A stretch of 64,000 nucleotides of DNA from Pseudomonas sp. p1(2021b). GTDB lineage: Bacteria > Pseudomonadota > Gammaproteobacteria > Pseudomonadales > Pseudomonadaceae. Of the stretch, positions 44,138-53,352 are shown piece after piece. Positions within the stretch are counted from its first letter, which is position 1, and each line of letters opens with the position of its first letter. Location: positions 507,001-571,000 of the forward strand of contig NZ_CP083746.1 in the NCBI RefSeq assembly GCF_020151015.1, in the 5' to 3' direction. A program made the position numbers and the translations under genes. The notes beneath the pieces were generated by a model. The model saw only the letters and a list, made by a program, of their open reading frames with translations. It ran no database searches and was not told the DNA's origin.

Positions 44138-44830
44138 TCAGCTTCCTTGTTCCAGGATAAAGAAATCACGCCCTTCGACTTGGCCCCGGCGCAGCGGGTT
44201 CCTCGTGCAGAAGCGGGCGAACTCGGCATCGACGAAGCGGTACGGCAAATGTTCGTCACGGCCGTGGGGGATGCCCAGGCGGGTGGTCTGGATCACCCGC
44301 GGTACGGTAATCGCGCAGTCTTCGACATACAGGCGCTCGGGGTCGAAGCGCTTGGCGTCCCAGTTCGGTACCTTCAGGCCCAGGGCCCGGCACAGCAGGG
44401 TCTGGCCGGCGCACAGGCGCTCGGTTGGGCGTAGGTTGCCGCTGGCGTCAGGGTTGTTCAGTTGCATCTGTGCCAGGCTGTTGGCATCGGAAATGGCATC
44501 CACCCACGGGTAGGCGGACTTGATCAGCACGGCATTGCCCGGGCCATGGGCGCTGAAGTTCAGCGAGTCGCCACCGCGGGCGTAATACATGTAGATGTGG
44601 CCGCCATCGAGGAACAGCGCCTTGCGCTTTTCCGTATAACCGAGAGAGGCATGGCTGCCTTTGTCGGTGAGGTAGTAAGCCTCGGTCTCGATGATCCGTG
44701 CCGCGAGCCAGAGATCGCCATGGCGATGGCGGATCACCTTGCCCAGCAGTTCGCGGGCTACGGTCTGGGCGTCGCGGTCGAAGAAACTGTCGGGCAGGGC
44801 TCGGGCCGGGCAGGGGGCGGGTGCTTGCAT
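44138..44830 (-). CDS. mpg: DNA-3-methyladenine glycosylase (AAG/MPG family)
   Basis: This 230-residue base-excision enzyme removes alkylated purines. It has the AAG fold signatures: [31 protein letters not shown] with the catalytic glutamate, [20 protein letters not shown] and [13 protein letters not shown]. The ATG at 44830 is preferred; an open frame continues 13 codons further. The stop is four bases from the DedA-PAP2 start, so the two are probably co-transcribed. Confidence 0.93.
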   Translation of the reverse strand: MQAPAPCPARALPDSFFDRDAQTVARELLGKVIRHRHGDLWLAARIIETEAYYLTDKGSHASLGYTEKRKALFLDGGHIYMYYARGGDSLNFSAHGPGNAVLIKSAYPWVDAISDANSLAQMQLNNPDASGNLRPTERLCAGQTLLCRALGLKVPNWDAKRFDPERLYVEDCAITVPRVIQTTRLGIPHGRDEHLPYRFVDAEFARFCTRNPLRRGQVEGRDFFILEQGS

Positions 44831-45017
44831 GCTGGCGGTTCGCGGTCTGTGAAGCGCGAATGATAGCAATTAATGACTTAATCGAGGCTGAACGTGAGGC
44901 GGGGTATGGAGGTGATTGGCTCGGGAAATCTGGCGACTATGGGATCGTGAACCCCAGCCGACCAAGAGATTTTCGACCATCCGCCACCCGCCGCTGGGCG
45001 TACCGGAGCGTGCCAGT

Positions 45018-45023
45018 TATAAT
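45018..45023 (+). promoter_or_regulatory. Candidate -10 of the proA promoter
   Basis: A perfect TATAAT lies 34 bases before the proA start codon, with only a weak -35 (CTGGGC at 44994-44999, spacer 18). It is in the 227-base divergent gap 44831-45057, which shows no other clear feature. Confidence 0.45.
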
Positions 45024-45057
45024 CAGCCGATTTCCCCTTCGCCAAGACACCGAGCCC

Positions 45058-46329
45058 ATGACTGAGTCCGTTCTTGACTACATGACCCGCCTGGGTCGCG
45101 CCGCCCGTGAGGCCTCGCGGGTGATCGGCCGTGCCAGCACCGCGCAGAAGAACCGCGCCCTGCAGGCCGCCGCAGACGCTCTGGACGCCGCCCGCGCCGA
45201 GCTGACCGCAGCCAATGAACAGGACCTGGCCGCCGGCCGTGCCAACGGCCTGGAGCCGGCCTTGCTCGACCGTCTGGCCCTGACCCCGGCGCGCATCGAC
45301 GGCATGATCACCGGCCTGCGCCAAGTGGCCGGCCTGCCGGACCCGGTGGGCGCCATCCGCGACATGAGCTACCGCCCGTCGGGCATTCAGGTCGGCAAGA
45401 TGCGTGTGCCGCTCGGGGTGATCGGGATCATCTACGAGTCGCGCCCGAACGTGACCATCGATGCCGCCAGCCTGTGCCTGAAGTCCGGCAACGCCACCAT
45501 CCTGCGTGGCGGCTCCGAGGCCATCCACTCCAACCGCGCCATTGCCGCCTGTATCCAGCGTGGCCTGGCCGAGGCCGGCCTGCCGGCGGCGGTGGTGCAG
45601 GTGGTCGAGACCACCGACCGCGCAGCCGTGGGTGCGCTGATCAGCATGCCGGAATTCGTCGACGTCATCGTTCCGCGCGGTGGTCGCGGCTTGATCGAGC
45701 GCATCAGCCGCGATGCCCGTGTCCCGGTGATCAAACACCTGGACGGTATCTGCCATATATTCGTCGACCAGCACGCCGAGCTGGACAAGGCCTGGCGCGT
45801 TGCCTTCAACGCCAAGACCTACCGCTACGGCATCTGTGGCGCCATGGAGACCCTGCTGGTGGACGCCAGCGTCGCCGAAGCCTTCCTGCCGGAAATGGCC
45901 CGCCGCTTCCAGGAAAAAGGCGTCGAGCTGCGCGGTTGCGAGCGCACCCGGGCGATCATCGAGGCCAAGGCGGCCAGCGAAGACGACTGGCACACCGAAT
46001 ACCTCGACGCGATTCTGTCGATCCGCGTCGTCGATGGCCTGGAGCAGGCCATCGAGCACATCAACCACTACGGCTCGCACCACACCGACTCGATCATCAC
46101 CGAGCACCAGGGCCAAGCCCGGCGTTTCATGACCGAGGTCGACTCGGCGTCGGTCATGCTCAACACCCCGACCTGCTTCGCCGATGGCTTCGAATATGGC
46201 CTGGGCGCGGAAATCGGTATTTCCACCGACAAGCTGCACGCCCGCGGCCCGGTGGGCCTGGAAGGCCTGACCTGCGAGAAGTACGTGGTGATCGGCGACG
46301 GCCAGCTGCGCGGCCAGGAGTCCTGCTGA
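45058..46329 (+). CDS. proA: Glutamate-5-semialdehyde dehydrogenase
   Basis: This 423-residue enzyme reduces gamma-glutamyl phosphate to glutamate semialdehyde for proline synthesis. Signatures: [36 protein letters not shown], and [13 protein letters not shown], whose cysteine is the catalytic nucleophile in the ALDH fold. The ATG at 45058 is chosen ([13 protein letters not shown]); the frame is open upstream but crosses the promoter. It heads a run with nadD, rsfS and rlmH. Confidence 0.96.
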   Translation: MTESVLDYMTRLGRAAREASRVIGRASTAQKNRALQAAADALDAARAELTAANEQDLAAGRANGLEPALLDRLALTPARIDGMITGLRQVAGLPDPVGAIRDMSYRPSGIQVGKMRVPLGVIGIIYESRPNVTIDAASLCLKSGNATILRGGSEAIHSNRAIAACIQRGLAEAGLPAAVVQVVETTDRAAVGALISMPEFVDVIVPRGGRGLIERISRDARVPVIKHLDGICHIFVDQHAELDKAWRVAFNAKTYRYGICGAMETLLVDASVAEAFLPEMARRFQEKGVELRGCERTRAIIEAKAASEDDWHTEYLDAILSIRVVDGLEQAIEHINHYGSHHTDSIITEHQGQARRFMTEVDSASVMLNTPTCFADGFEYGLGAEIGISTDKLHARGPVGLEGLTCEKYVVIGDGQLRGQESC

Positions 46330-46330
46330 G

Positions 46331-46990
46331 TTGAGCAAGGCCCAGGCAGTCCGGCGCGTCGGCATTCTAGGCGGCACCTTCGACCCCGTGCACATCGGCC
46401 ACCTGCGCAGCGCGCTGGAAGTGGCCGAGTTCATGGGGCTCGACGAGCTGCGCCTGTTGCCCAACGCCCGGCCGCCGCACCGCGACACTCCGCAGGTGGC
46501 GGCTGAAGACCGCCTGGCCATGGTGCGCAGCGCCGTGGAGGGCGTCGAGCGCCTGAGCGTGGATGCACGCGAGCTGGCGCGCGACAAGCCGTCGTACACC
46601 ATCGATACCCTCGAGTCGATCCGCGCCGAGCTGGGCGCCGACGACCAGTTGTTCCTGGTGCTGGGTTGGGACGCATTCTGCGGCCTGCCCGGCTGGCATC
46701 GCTGGGAAGAGCTGCTGCAACACTGTCACATCCTGGTGCTGCAACGCCCGGATGCCGATGTCGAACCCACTGACGAGCTGCGCAACCTGCTGGCGGCGCG
46801 CTCGGAGAGCGATCCCACCGCCATGTCCGGCCCGGCGGGGCACATTTCGTTCGTCTGGCAGACACCGCTCGCGGTGTCCGCCACGCAGATCCGACAGCTG
46901 CTGGCCAGCGGCAAGTCGGTACGGTTCCTGGTGCCGGACGCAGTACTGGCCTATATCGAGGCGCACGACCTGTACCGTGCGTCGCACTGA
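46331..46990 (+). CDS. nadD: Nicotinate-nucleotide adenylyltransferase
   Basis: This 219-residue enzyme converts nicotinate mononucleotide plus ATP to deamido-NAD. It has the nucleotidyltransferase motif [20 protein letters not shown] with its two histidines, and the C-terminal ISATQIR-like [20 protein letters not shown]. It starts at a TTG two bases after the proA stop; the alternative ATG near FMGLDE would remove the motif. Confidence 0.95.
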   Translation: MSKAQAVRRVGILGGTFDPVHIGHLRSALEVAEFMGLDELRLLPNARPPHRDTPQVAAEDRLAMVRSAVEGVERLSVDARELARDKPSYTIDTLESIRAELGADDQLFLVLGWDAFCGLPGWHRWEELLQHCHILVLQRPDADVEPTDELRNLLAARSESDPTAMSGPAGHISFVWQTPLAVSATQIRQLLASGKSVRFLVPDAVLAYIEAHDLYRASH

Positions 46991-47033
46991 TGGCGCCTAC
47001 GGGCGCCTCATTCATGAATTGAACGAGTTTCTT

Positions 47034-47453
47034 ATGAGCAAGCAGAAAATCAACGGCGAAGAATTGGTCAACCTGGCCAAATCGGCCCTGGAAGACGTCA
47101 AGGCCCAGGACATCCAGGTCATCGATGTACGTGAAAAGCACAGCCTGACCGACTACATGATCATTGCCACCGGTACCTCCAACCGGCAGATCAATGCCAT
47201 GGCCGAGAAGGTCCGTGAGATCGTCAAGCAGCAGGGCGTGCAGCCCCTGGGCGAGGAAGGCAAAGGTGACAGCGACTGGGTGCTGCTGGACCTCAACGAC
47301 GTCATCGTGCACATGATGACCGCCGCCGCGCGCCAGTTCTACGACCTCGAGCGCCTGTGGCTGGGTGCCGAGCAGAGCCGCTCCGCCGATGGCAAGCACC
47401 ACAGCCCGGAGAACGCTCACAGCTACTCCGAAAACCTCAAGGATCGGGGCTGA
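47034..47453 (+). CDS. rsfS: Ribosome silencing factor RsfS
   Basis: This 139-residue protein binds ribosomal protein L14 and blocks subunit joining when nutrients are low. The core carries QDIQVIDVREKHSLTDYMII, TGTSNRQINAMAEKVREIVK and DSDWVLLDLNDVIVHMMTAA. A polar C-terminal tail rich in His, Ser and Asn (residues 119-139) extends beyond the minimal family length. It sits between nadD and rlmH, the classic order. Confidence 0.95.
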   Translation: MSKQKINGEELVNLAKSALEDVKAQDIQVIDVREKHSLTDYMIIATGTSNRQINAMAEKVREIVKQQGVQPLGEEGKGDSDWVLLDLNDVIVHMMTAAARQFYDLERLWLGAEQSRSADGKHHSPENAHSYSENLKDRG

Positions 47454-47462
47454 GGGCACGCT

Positions 47463-47930
47463 GTGCGCCTGCGTCTGATCGCGGTCGGCTCGCGCATGCC
47501 CCGCTGGGTCGAGGAAGGTTGGCATGAGTATGCCAAGCGCCTGCCCCCGGAGCTGTCGCTCGAGCTGGTGGAAATCCCGCTGAACACCCGTGGCAAGAAT
47601 GCCGACGTCGCCCGCCTGATCCGCCAGGAGGGCGAAGCCATGCTGGCCAAGGTGCAGCCGGGTGAACGCATCGTCACTCTCGAGGTCCATGGCAAGCCCT
47701 GGAGCACCGAGCAGCTGGCGACCGAGCTGGACCGCTGGCGCCTGGATGCGCGGACGGTCAACCTGATGGTAGGTGGCCCGGAAGGGCTGGCGCCGGAAGT
47801 CTGTGCCCGCAGTGAGCAGCGTTGGTCGCTGTCGCCGTTGACCTTGCCGCACCCGTTGGTAAGGATACTGATCGGCGAGCAGATCTACCGCGCCTGGACC
47901 GTGCTGTCCGGGCACCCCTACCACAAATGA
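47463..47930 (+). CDS. rlmH: 23S rRNA pseudouridine-1915 N3-methyltransferase
   Basis: This 155-residue SPOUT-class methyltransferase has [20 protein letters not shown], the SAM knot [13 protein letters not shown] and [20 protein letters not shown]. The conserved C-terminus ends [14 protein letters not shown]. It starts at a GTG nine bases after rsfS and lies directly upstream of mrdA. Confidence 0.96.
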   Translation: MRLRLIAVGSRMPRWVEEGWHEYAKRLPPELSLELVEIPLNTRGKNADVARLIRQEGEAMLAKVQPGERIVTLEVHGKPWSTEQLATELDRWRLDARTVNLMVGGPEGLAPEVCARSEQRWSLSPLTLPHPLVRILIGEQIYRAWTVLSGHPYHK

Positions 47931-47947
47931 GCCTGTAAGCCCGCCCG

Positions 47948-49837
47948 ATGTCGCAGCCGATTCGTCTGAAGGACCACGAGAAAGACGCCCGCCTGGTGCG
48001 CAACCGCGTCGTGGTCGGCGCAGTGGCGGTCGTGCTGCTGGTGTGCGTGCTGATCGCCCGGCTGTACTACCTGCAGGTCATCCAGTACGACTATCACTCC
48101 ACGCTGTCGGAGAACAACCGGGTGCATGTGCAGCCGATCCCGCCGACCCGCGGGCTGATCTTCGACCGCAACGGCGTGATCATCGCCGACAACCGCCCCA
48201 GCTTCAGCCTGACCATGACCCGCGAGCGCGCCGGCGACTGGCACCAGGTGCTCGACACCATCGTCGAAGTGCTGGGGCTGACCCCGGATGACCGTGCCCT
48301 GTTCGAGAAACGCATGAAGCAGGGGCGTAGGCCGTTCGAGCCGGTGCCGATCCTGTTCGAGCTGAGCGAGGAGCAGATCGCCCGCATTGCCGTGAACCAG
48401 TTCCGCCTGCCGGGCGTGGATGTGGCCGCGCAGCTGGTGCGCCATTACCCACAGGGCGCGCATTTTGCCCATTCGGTGGGGTATGTCGGGCGGATCAACG
48501 AAAAAGAGCTCAAGACCCTCGACCCGGTCAACTACAGCGGCACCCACCATATTGGCAAGACTGGTATCGAACGGTTCTACGAAGCCGAACTGCATGGCCA
48601 GGTGGGCTACGAGGAAGTCGAGACCAACGCCCGGGGCCGGGTGCTTCGGGTGCTCAAACGCACCGACCCGATCCCGGGCAAGGACATTGTCCTGAGCCTG
48701 GACATCAAGTTGCAGGAAGCGGCCGAACAGGCCCTGGGCGGGCGCCGTGGCGCGCTGGTCGCGCTCGATCCGCGTACCGGCGAGGTGCTGGCCATGGTCA
48801 GCCAGCCGAGCTTCGACCCCAACCTGTTCGTCACCGGCATCAGCTTCAAGGCCTACGCCGAACTGCGCGACTCGATCGACCGGCCGCTGTTCAACCGCGT
48901 ACTGCGCGGCCTGTACCCGCCGGGCTCGACCATCAAGCCGGCAGTGGCCATCGCCGGCCTGGACAGTGGCGTGGTGACCGCCAGCAGCCGTGTATTCGAT
49001 CCGGGCTACTACCAGTTGCCCAACTATGACCACAAGTACCGCAACTGGAACCGCAGCGGCGACGGCTGGGTCGACCTGGACACCGCGATCATGCGGTCCA
49101 ACGACACCTACTTCTACGACCTTGCCCACAAGATGGGCATCGATCGGCTGTCCAGCTACATGAACAAGTTCGGCATCGGCCAGAAGGTCTCCCTCGACAT
49201 GTTCGAGGAGTCGGCCGGCCTGATGCCATCGCGCGAGTGGAAGCGTGCCACCCGCCGCCAGGCCTGGTTCCCCGGCGAGACGCTGATCCTCGGCATCGGC
49301 CAAGGTTACATGCAGGCCACCCCCCTGCAGTTGGCCCAGGCCACCGCGCTGATCGCCAACAAGGGCAAGTGGAACCGCCCGCACCTGGCCAAGACCATCG
49401 AAGGCAAGCCGCCCGTGGACGAAAACCCCATGGCGGACATCGTCCTGCGCGACAGATCTGACTGGGCCAAGGTCACCCACGGCATGGAGCAGGTGATGCA
49501 CGGCGCCCGCGGTACCGCGCGCAAGGCCGCCCTCGGTGCCCAGTACCGCATTGCCGGCAAGAGCGGTACCGCCCAGGTGGTGGCGATCAAGCAAGGCGAG
49601 AAGTATGACCGCAACAAGCTCCAGGAGCGCCACCGCGACCACGCCCTGTTCGTTGCCTTCGCCCCGGCCGAAGACCCGAAGATCGTGGTCTCGGTGATGG
49701 TCGAGAACGGTGAGTCCGGCTCCGGTGTCGCAGCACCGGTGGTCCGCCAGGTGATGGACGCCTGGCTGCTCGACGAGAACGGCCGCCTCAAACCCGAATT
49801 CGCTCCTGCCACCGTCGTCCAGGAATCGGCCCCGTGA
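47948..49837 (+). CDS. mrdA: Penicillin-binding protein 2 (elongasome transpeptidase)
   Basis: This 629-residue class B PBP has one N-terminal membrane anchor (about 22-42), a pedestal domain and a transpeptidase domain. The catalytic triad motifs are S327-T-I-K330 (YPPGSTIK), SND (MRSNDTYFYDLA) and KSGTAQ. It crosslinks peptidoglycan during rod elongation together with RodA, whose GTG start overlaps its stop. Beta-lactams such as mecillinam target this protein type. Confidence 0.97.
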   Translation: MSQPIRLKDHEKDARLVRNRVVVGAVAVVLLVCVLIARLYYLQVIQYDYHSTLSENNRVHVQPIPPTRGLIFDRNGVIIADNRPSFSLTMTRERAGDWHQVLDTIVEVLGLTPDDRALFEKRMKQGRRPFEPVPILFELSEEQIARIAVNQFRLPGVDVAAQLVRHYPQGAHFAHSVGYVGRINEKELKTLDPVNYSGTHHIGKTGIERFYEAELHGQVGYEEVETNARGRVLRVLKRTDPIPGKDIVLSLDIKLQEAAEQALGGRRGALVALDPRTGEVLAMVSQPSFDPNLFVTGISFKAYAELRDSIDRPLFNRVLRGLYPPGSTIKPAVAIAGLDSGVVTASSRVFDPGYYQLPNYDHKYRNWNRSGDGWVDLDTAIMRSNDTYFYDLAHKMGIDRLSSYMNKFGIGQKVSLDMFEESAGLMPSREWKRATRRQAWFPGETLILGIGQGYMQATPLQLAQATALIANKGKWNRPHLAKTIEGKPPVDENPMADIVLRDRSDWAKVTHGMEQVMHGARGTARKAALGAQYRIAGKSGTAQVVAIKQGEKYDRNKLQERHRDHALFVAFAPAEDPKIVVSVMVENGESGSGVAAPVVRQVMDAWLLDENGRLKPEFAPATVVQESAP

Positions 49838-50979
49838 AGAACAATTTCGATCGCATGCTCTCCAGCGAGGACGTGATGCGGCGACGCGCGAGCTTTCTGC
49901 AGCGCATCCACATCGACGGCCCCCTGCTGGTCATCCTGCTGACCCTGGCGGCCGGCAGTCTGTTCGTCCTCTATTCGGCCAGCGGCAAGAACTGGGACCT
50001 GCTGATGAAGCAGGCCAGCTCGTTCGGCCTGGGCCTGGTGTCGATGTTCGTCATCGCTCAGCTCGAGCCGCGCTTCATGGCCCGTTGGGTGCCCCTGGCC
50101 TATGTGGTCGGGGTGCTGCTGCTGGTAGTGGTGGACGTCATGGGCCACAACGCCATGGGCGCCACGCGCTGGATCAACATCCCCGGGGTGATCCGCTTCC
50201 AGCCCTCGGAATTTCTCAAGATCATCATGCCGGCGACCATCGCCTGGTACCTGTCCAAGCGCACCTTGCCGCCGGACCTCAAGCACGTGGCGATCAGCCT
50301 GGTGCTGATCGGCGTGCCGTTCATCCTGATCGTGCGCCAGCCTGACCTGGGTACGGCGTTGCTGATCCTGGCCTCGGGCGCGTTCGTGCTGTTCATGGGC
50401 GGCCTGCGCTGGCGCTGGATCCTCAGCGTGATCGCCGCCGCGGTGCCGGTGGCGGTGGCCATGTGGTTCTTCGTGATGCACGACTACCAGAAACAGCGAG
50501 TGCTGACCTTCCTGGACCCGGAGAGCGACCCGCTGGGCACTGGCTGGAACATCATCCAGTCCAAGGCGGCGATCGGTTCGGGTGGGGTGTTCGGCAAGGG
50601 CTGGCTGCTCGGTACCCAGTCGCACCTGGATTTTCTTCCGGAAAGCCATACTGACTTCATCATCGCCGTGCTCGGCGAAGAGTTCGGCCTGGTCGGCATC
50701 TGCCTGCTGCTGCTGATCTACCTGCTGCTGATCGGCCGCGGCCTGGTGATCACAGCCCAGGCCCAGACCCTGTTCGGCAAGCTGCTGGCAGGCAGCCTGA
50801 CCATGACCTTCTTTGTATATGTGTTCGTCAATATCGGTATGGTCAGCGGCCTTCTGCCCGTGGTGGGCGTGCCGCTGCCCTTCATCAGCTATGGCGGAAC
50901 TTCGTTGGTGACGCTGCTGTCAGCGTTTGGCGTTTTGATGTCGATCCATACGCACCGCAAATGGATTGCACAGGTTTGA
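49834..50979 (+). CDS. rodA: Rod-shape-determining peptidoglycan glycosyltransferase RodA
   Basis: This 381-residue SEDS protein has ten membrane segments and the family signatures MGATRWINIPGVIRFQPSEF, RQPDLGTALLILASG and PLPFISYGGTSLVTLLSAFG. It polymerises lipid II in complex with PBP2. The annotated start is a GTG overlapping the mrdA stop; an internal ATG at 49855 is also possible. The end overlaps the open frame of mltB but not its likely start. Confidence 0.95.
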   Translation: MKNNFDRMLSSEDVMRRRASFLQRIHIDGPLLVILLTLAAGSLFVLYSASGKNWDLLMKQASSFGLGLVSMFVIAQLEPRFMARWVPLAYVVGVLLLVVVDVMGHNAMGATRWINIPGVIRFQPSEFLKIIMPATIAWYLSKRTLPPDLKHVAISLVLIGVPFILIVRQPDLGTALLILASGAFVLFMGGLRWRWILSVIAAAVPVAVAMWFFVMHDYQKQRVLTFLDPESDPLGTGWNIIQSKAAIGSGGVFGKGWLLGTQSHLDFLPESHTDFIIAVLGEEFGLVGICLLLLIYLLLIGRGLVITAQAQTLFGKLLAGSLTMTFFVYVFVNIGMVSGLLPVVGVPLPFISYGGTSLVTLLSAFGVLMSIHTHRKWIAQV

Positions 50980-50996
50980 ATAAGGTGAAGAATTTC

Positions 50997-52007
50997 ATGC
51001 AAGCAGTGCGTGGCTGGGCTGCCCGTTGTGCGCCCTGGATAGGCGCGATGGGCTTGCTCGGCGCAGTCCAGCAGGCCCATGCCGGTGATTACGAGCGCTC
51101 CCCCCAGGTGGCCGAGTTCGTCGGCGAGATGACCCGCGACTACGGCTTCGCCCCAGAGCAGCTGATGGGCGTGTTCCGCGAAGTGCAGCGCAAGCAGTCG
51201 ATCCTCGACGCTATTTCGCGCCCGGCCGAGCGCGTCAAGCCCTGGAAGGACTACCGGCCGATGTTCATCACCGATGCGCGTATCGCCCGTGGCGTGGACT
51301 TCTGGCGCCAGCACGAGGCGACCCTGGCCCGCGCCGAGCAGGAGTACGGTGTGCCGGCGCAGGTCATCGTCTCGATCATCGGTGTGGAAACCTTCTTCGG
51401 TCGCAATACCGGCAACTTCCGTGTGATCGACGCCTTGTCCACCCTGGGTTTCGATTACCCGCCGCGCGCCGAGTTCTTCCGCAAGGAGTTGCGTGAATTC
51501 CTTCTGCTGGCCCGTGAAGAACAGCTCGACCCGCTCACCCTCAAGGGGTCGTACGCCGGCGCGATGGGCCTGCCGCAGTTCATGCCGAGCAGCTTTCGCA
51601 GCTACGCCGTGGATTTCGACGGCGACGGCCACATCAATATCTGGAACAACCCGGATGATGCCATCGGCAGCGTCGCCAGCTATTTCAAGCGCCACGGTTG
51701 GGTGGCCGGCGAGCCTGTGGTCAGTCGCGCGTTGGTGGTCGGCGAGCGCGCCGACGAGGGCCTGACCACGGGTATCGAGCCGGTCAAGACCGTCGGAGAG
51801 TTGCGAGCCCTGGGCTGGTCGAGTCATGATGCGCTGCGCGATGATCTGCCAGTCACGGCCTTCCGGCTCGAAGGCGAGCAGGGCCCGGAATATTGGATGG
51901 GCCTGAAAAACTTCTACGCGATCACGCGTTACAACCGCAGCGTGATGTACGCCATGGCGGTGCATCAGCTTTCGGAACAGCTGGTTCAAGCACGGGGCGT
52001 CAAGTAA
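50997..52007 (+). CDS. mltB: Lytic murein transglycosylase B
   Basis: This 336-residue protein has the SltB/MltB fold: VIVSIIGVETFFGRNTGNFR with the catalytic glutamate, GSYAGAMGLPQFMPSSFRSY, and DFDGDGHINIWNNPDDAIGS. The start ATG at 50997 has AAGGTGA upstream; the longer frame to 50961 overlaps rodA. The signal peptide ends QQAHAGDY, suggesting signal peptidase I cleavage and no lipobox, unlike classical lipoprotein MltB. It cleaves glycan strands to 1,6-anhydro ends. Its stop overlaps the rlpA start (TAATG). Confidence 0.93.
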   Translation: MQAVRGWAARCAPWIGAMGLLGAVQQAHAGDYERSPQVAEFVGEMTRDYGFAPEQLMGVFREVQRKQSILDAISRPAERVKPWKDYRPMFITDARIARGVDFWRQHEATLARAEQEYGVPAQVIVSIIGVETFFGRNTGNFRVIDALSTLGFDYPPRAEFFRKELREFLLLAREEQLDPLTLKGSYAGAMGLPQFMPSSFRSYAVDFDGDGHINIWNNPDDAIGSVASYFKRHGWVAGEPVVSRALVVGERADEGLTTGIEPVKTVGELRALGWSSHDALRDDLPVTAFRLEGEQGPEYWMGLKNFYAITRYNRSVMYAMAVHQLSEQLVQARGVK

Positions 52008-53011
52008 TGCGCGTAATTCTCTCCACCCATTCCCTCAAGCTGCTGGGCTGCGTCGCCCTCGGCCTGGCTGTGGCCAGCTGTTCTTCCAACCGCACCACGA
52101 CGCCCAAGCAAGGCGGCAATGTCGTGCGCGCCCAGCCCGGGCTGGACATCAACCGGGCCCACAAGGACGGCGCTCCCTGGTGGGACGTGGATGTGAACAA
52201 GATCCCCGACGCCACGCCGACCGTGCACACCGGCGCCTACAAGGCCAACCCCTACACGGTGCTGGGCAAGACCTACTACCCGATGCAAGACTCGCGCAAC
52301 TACCGTGCCGAAGGTACCGCGTCGTGGTACGGCACCAAGTTCCATGGCCAGAACACCGCCAACGGCGAGCTCTACGACCTCTATGGCATGAGTGCGGCGC
52401 ACAAGACCCTGCCGCTGCCGGCCTACGTACGGGTGACCAACCTGGCCAATGGTCGCAGCGTGATCCTGCGGGTCAACGACCGTGGCCCGTTCTACTCCGA
52501 CCGTATCATCGACCTGTCCTACGCTGCGGCGAAGAAGCTCGGCTATGCCGAAATCGGCACCGCCCGCGTGCGCGTCGAGGGGATCGACCCGCAGCAGTGG
52601 TGGGCCGAGCGTGGCCGGCCGGCGCCCATGGTGCTCAAGCAGCCCCAGGTGGCCCAGACCCAGGCCATCCCGGCCAATACCGGCAAGGTCGAGCAATGGA
52701 CGCCGCCGCCCCAGCAGCATGCGGCGCCGGTGGTGCCGGTGCAGGTGGGCGGCAACAATGTACCGGCCAACAACGGCGGCAGCTTCCTGCAGGTCGGGGC
52801 CTTCGCCAACCCGGATGCTGCCGAGTTGCTGCGTGCCAAGCTCAGCACCATGGTCAGCGCGCCGGTGTTCATCAGCTCCATCGTGCGTAACCAGCAGACC
52901 CTGCATCGCGTGCGCCTGGGGCCGATCAACAGCCAAGGCGAGATCCAGCAGGCCCAGGACAGCATTCGCCTGGCCAACCTGGGGCAGGCGAAGCTGGTCA
53001 CGGCTGATTGA
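52007..53011 (+). CDS. rlpA: Septal-ring lytic transglycosylase RlpA
   Basis: This 334-residue lipoprotein has the signal LLGCVALGLAVASC (lipidated Cys25) and a double-psi beta-barrel domain (EGTASWYGTKFHGQNTANGE, LPLPAYVRVTNLANGRSVIL, VNDRGPFYSDRIIDLSYAAA) with catalytic Glu/Asp. A proline/glutamine-rich linker and a C-terminal SPOR domain (SFLQVGAFANPDAAELLRAK) follow. In P. aeruginosa RlpA digests denuded glycans at the septum. It sits between mltB and dacA. Confidence 0.95.
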   Translation: MRVILSTHSLKLLGCVALGLAVASCSSNRTTTPKQGGNVVRAQPGLDINRAHKDGAPWWDVDVNKIPDATPTVHTGAYKANPYTVLGKTYYPMQDSRNYRAEGTASWYGTKFHGQNTANGELYDLYGMSAAHKTLPLPAYVRVTNLANGRSVILRVNDRGPFYSDRIIDLSYAAAKKLGYAEIGTARVRVEGIDPQQWWAERGRPAPMVLKQPQVAQTQAIPANTGKVEQWTPPPQQHAAPVVPVQVGGNNVPANNGGSFLQVGAFANPDAAELLRAKLSTMVSAPVFISSIVRNQQTLHRVRLGPINSQGEIQQAQDSIRLANLGQAKLVTAD

Positions 53012-53023
53012 TCCACGGCTTTT

Positions 53024-53142
53024 TGTGTAGGAGCGGCCTTGTGCCGCGAAAGGGCCGCAAAGCGGCCCCGGATTTCGGCGTCACCGCACTATGAAAGGGG
53101 CCGCTGCGCAGCCCTTTCGCGGCACAAGCCCGCTCCTACAGG
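53024..53142. repeat. REP inverted pair
   Basis: Opposed REP units (GTAGGAGCGGCCTTGTGCCG and CGGCACAAGCCCGCTCCTAC) with matching tails (AAAGGGCCGCAAAGCGGCCC; GGGGCCGCTGCGCAGCCC) lie between rlpA and dacA. With the dacA promoter they explain the 341-base gene-free stretch 53012-53352. Confidence 0.92.
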
Positions 53143-53211
53143 TTGTGCACCGGCAACGAGGGTGCGCAGCCAAACGGTCGGTTTTGTCATGAATTGCCGG
53201 CCCTGGCCATG

Positions 53212-53217
53212 TACAAT
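53212..53217 (+). promoter_or_regulatory. Candidate -10 of the dacA promoter
   Basis: TACAAT preceded directly by TG lies about 135 bases before the dacA start. A -35 is not obvious. The position after the REP pair suggests dacA has its own promoter and a fairly long leader. Confidence 0.35.
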
Positions 53218-53352
53218 GTCGGTTTTTGCCCGCAGCGACATAACGCCGCATTTTGCGGGCCCGGCCGATGGCCTTAAAAACTAGCCTGACTGGCGCCGGG
53301 CACACGATGTGGCCCGCGAAACATCAGACCATTAGCGATTTTCGAGAGACGG

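Noticed and set aside
44875..45057. N-terminal extension or upstream small gene before proA
   Set aside because: The frame stays open upstream of proA, but it crosses the TATAAT promoter region and is not like any ProA N-terminus; MTESVLDYM is a typical start.
49834..50979. FtsW instead of RodA
   Set aside because: It directly follows PBP2 (mrdA) and precedes mltB/rlpA; the elongation-complex context and length of 381 residues fit RodA.
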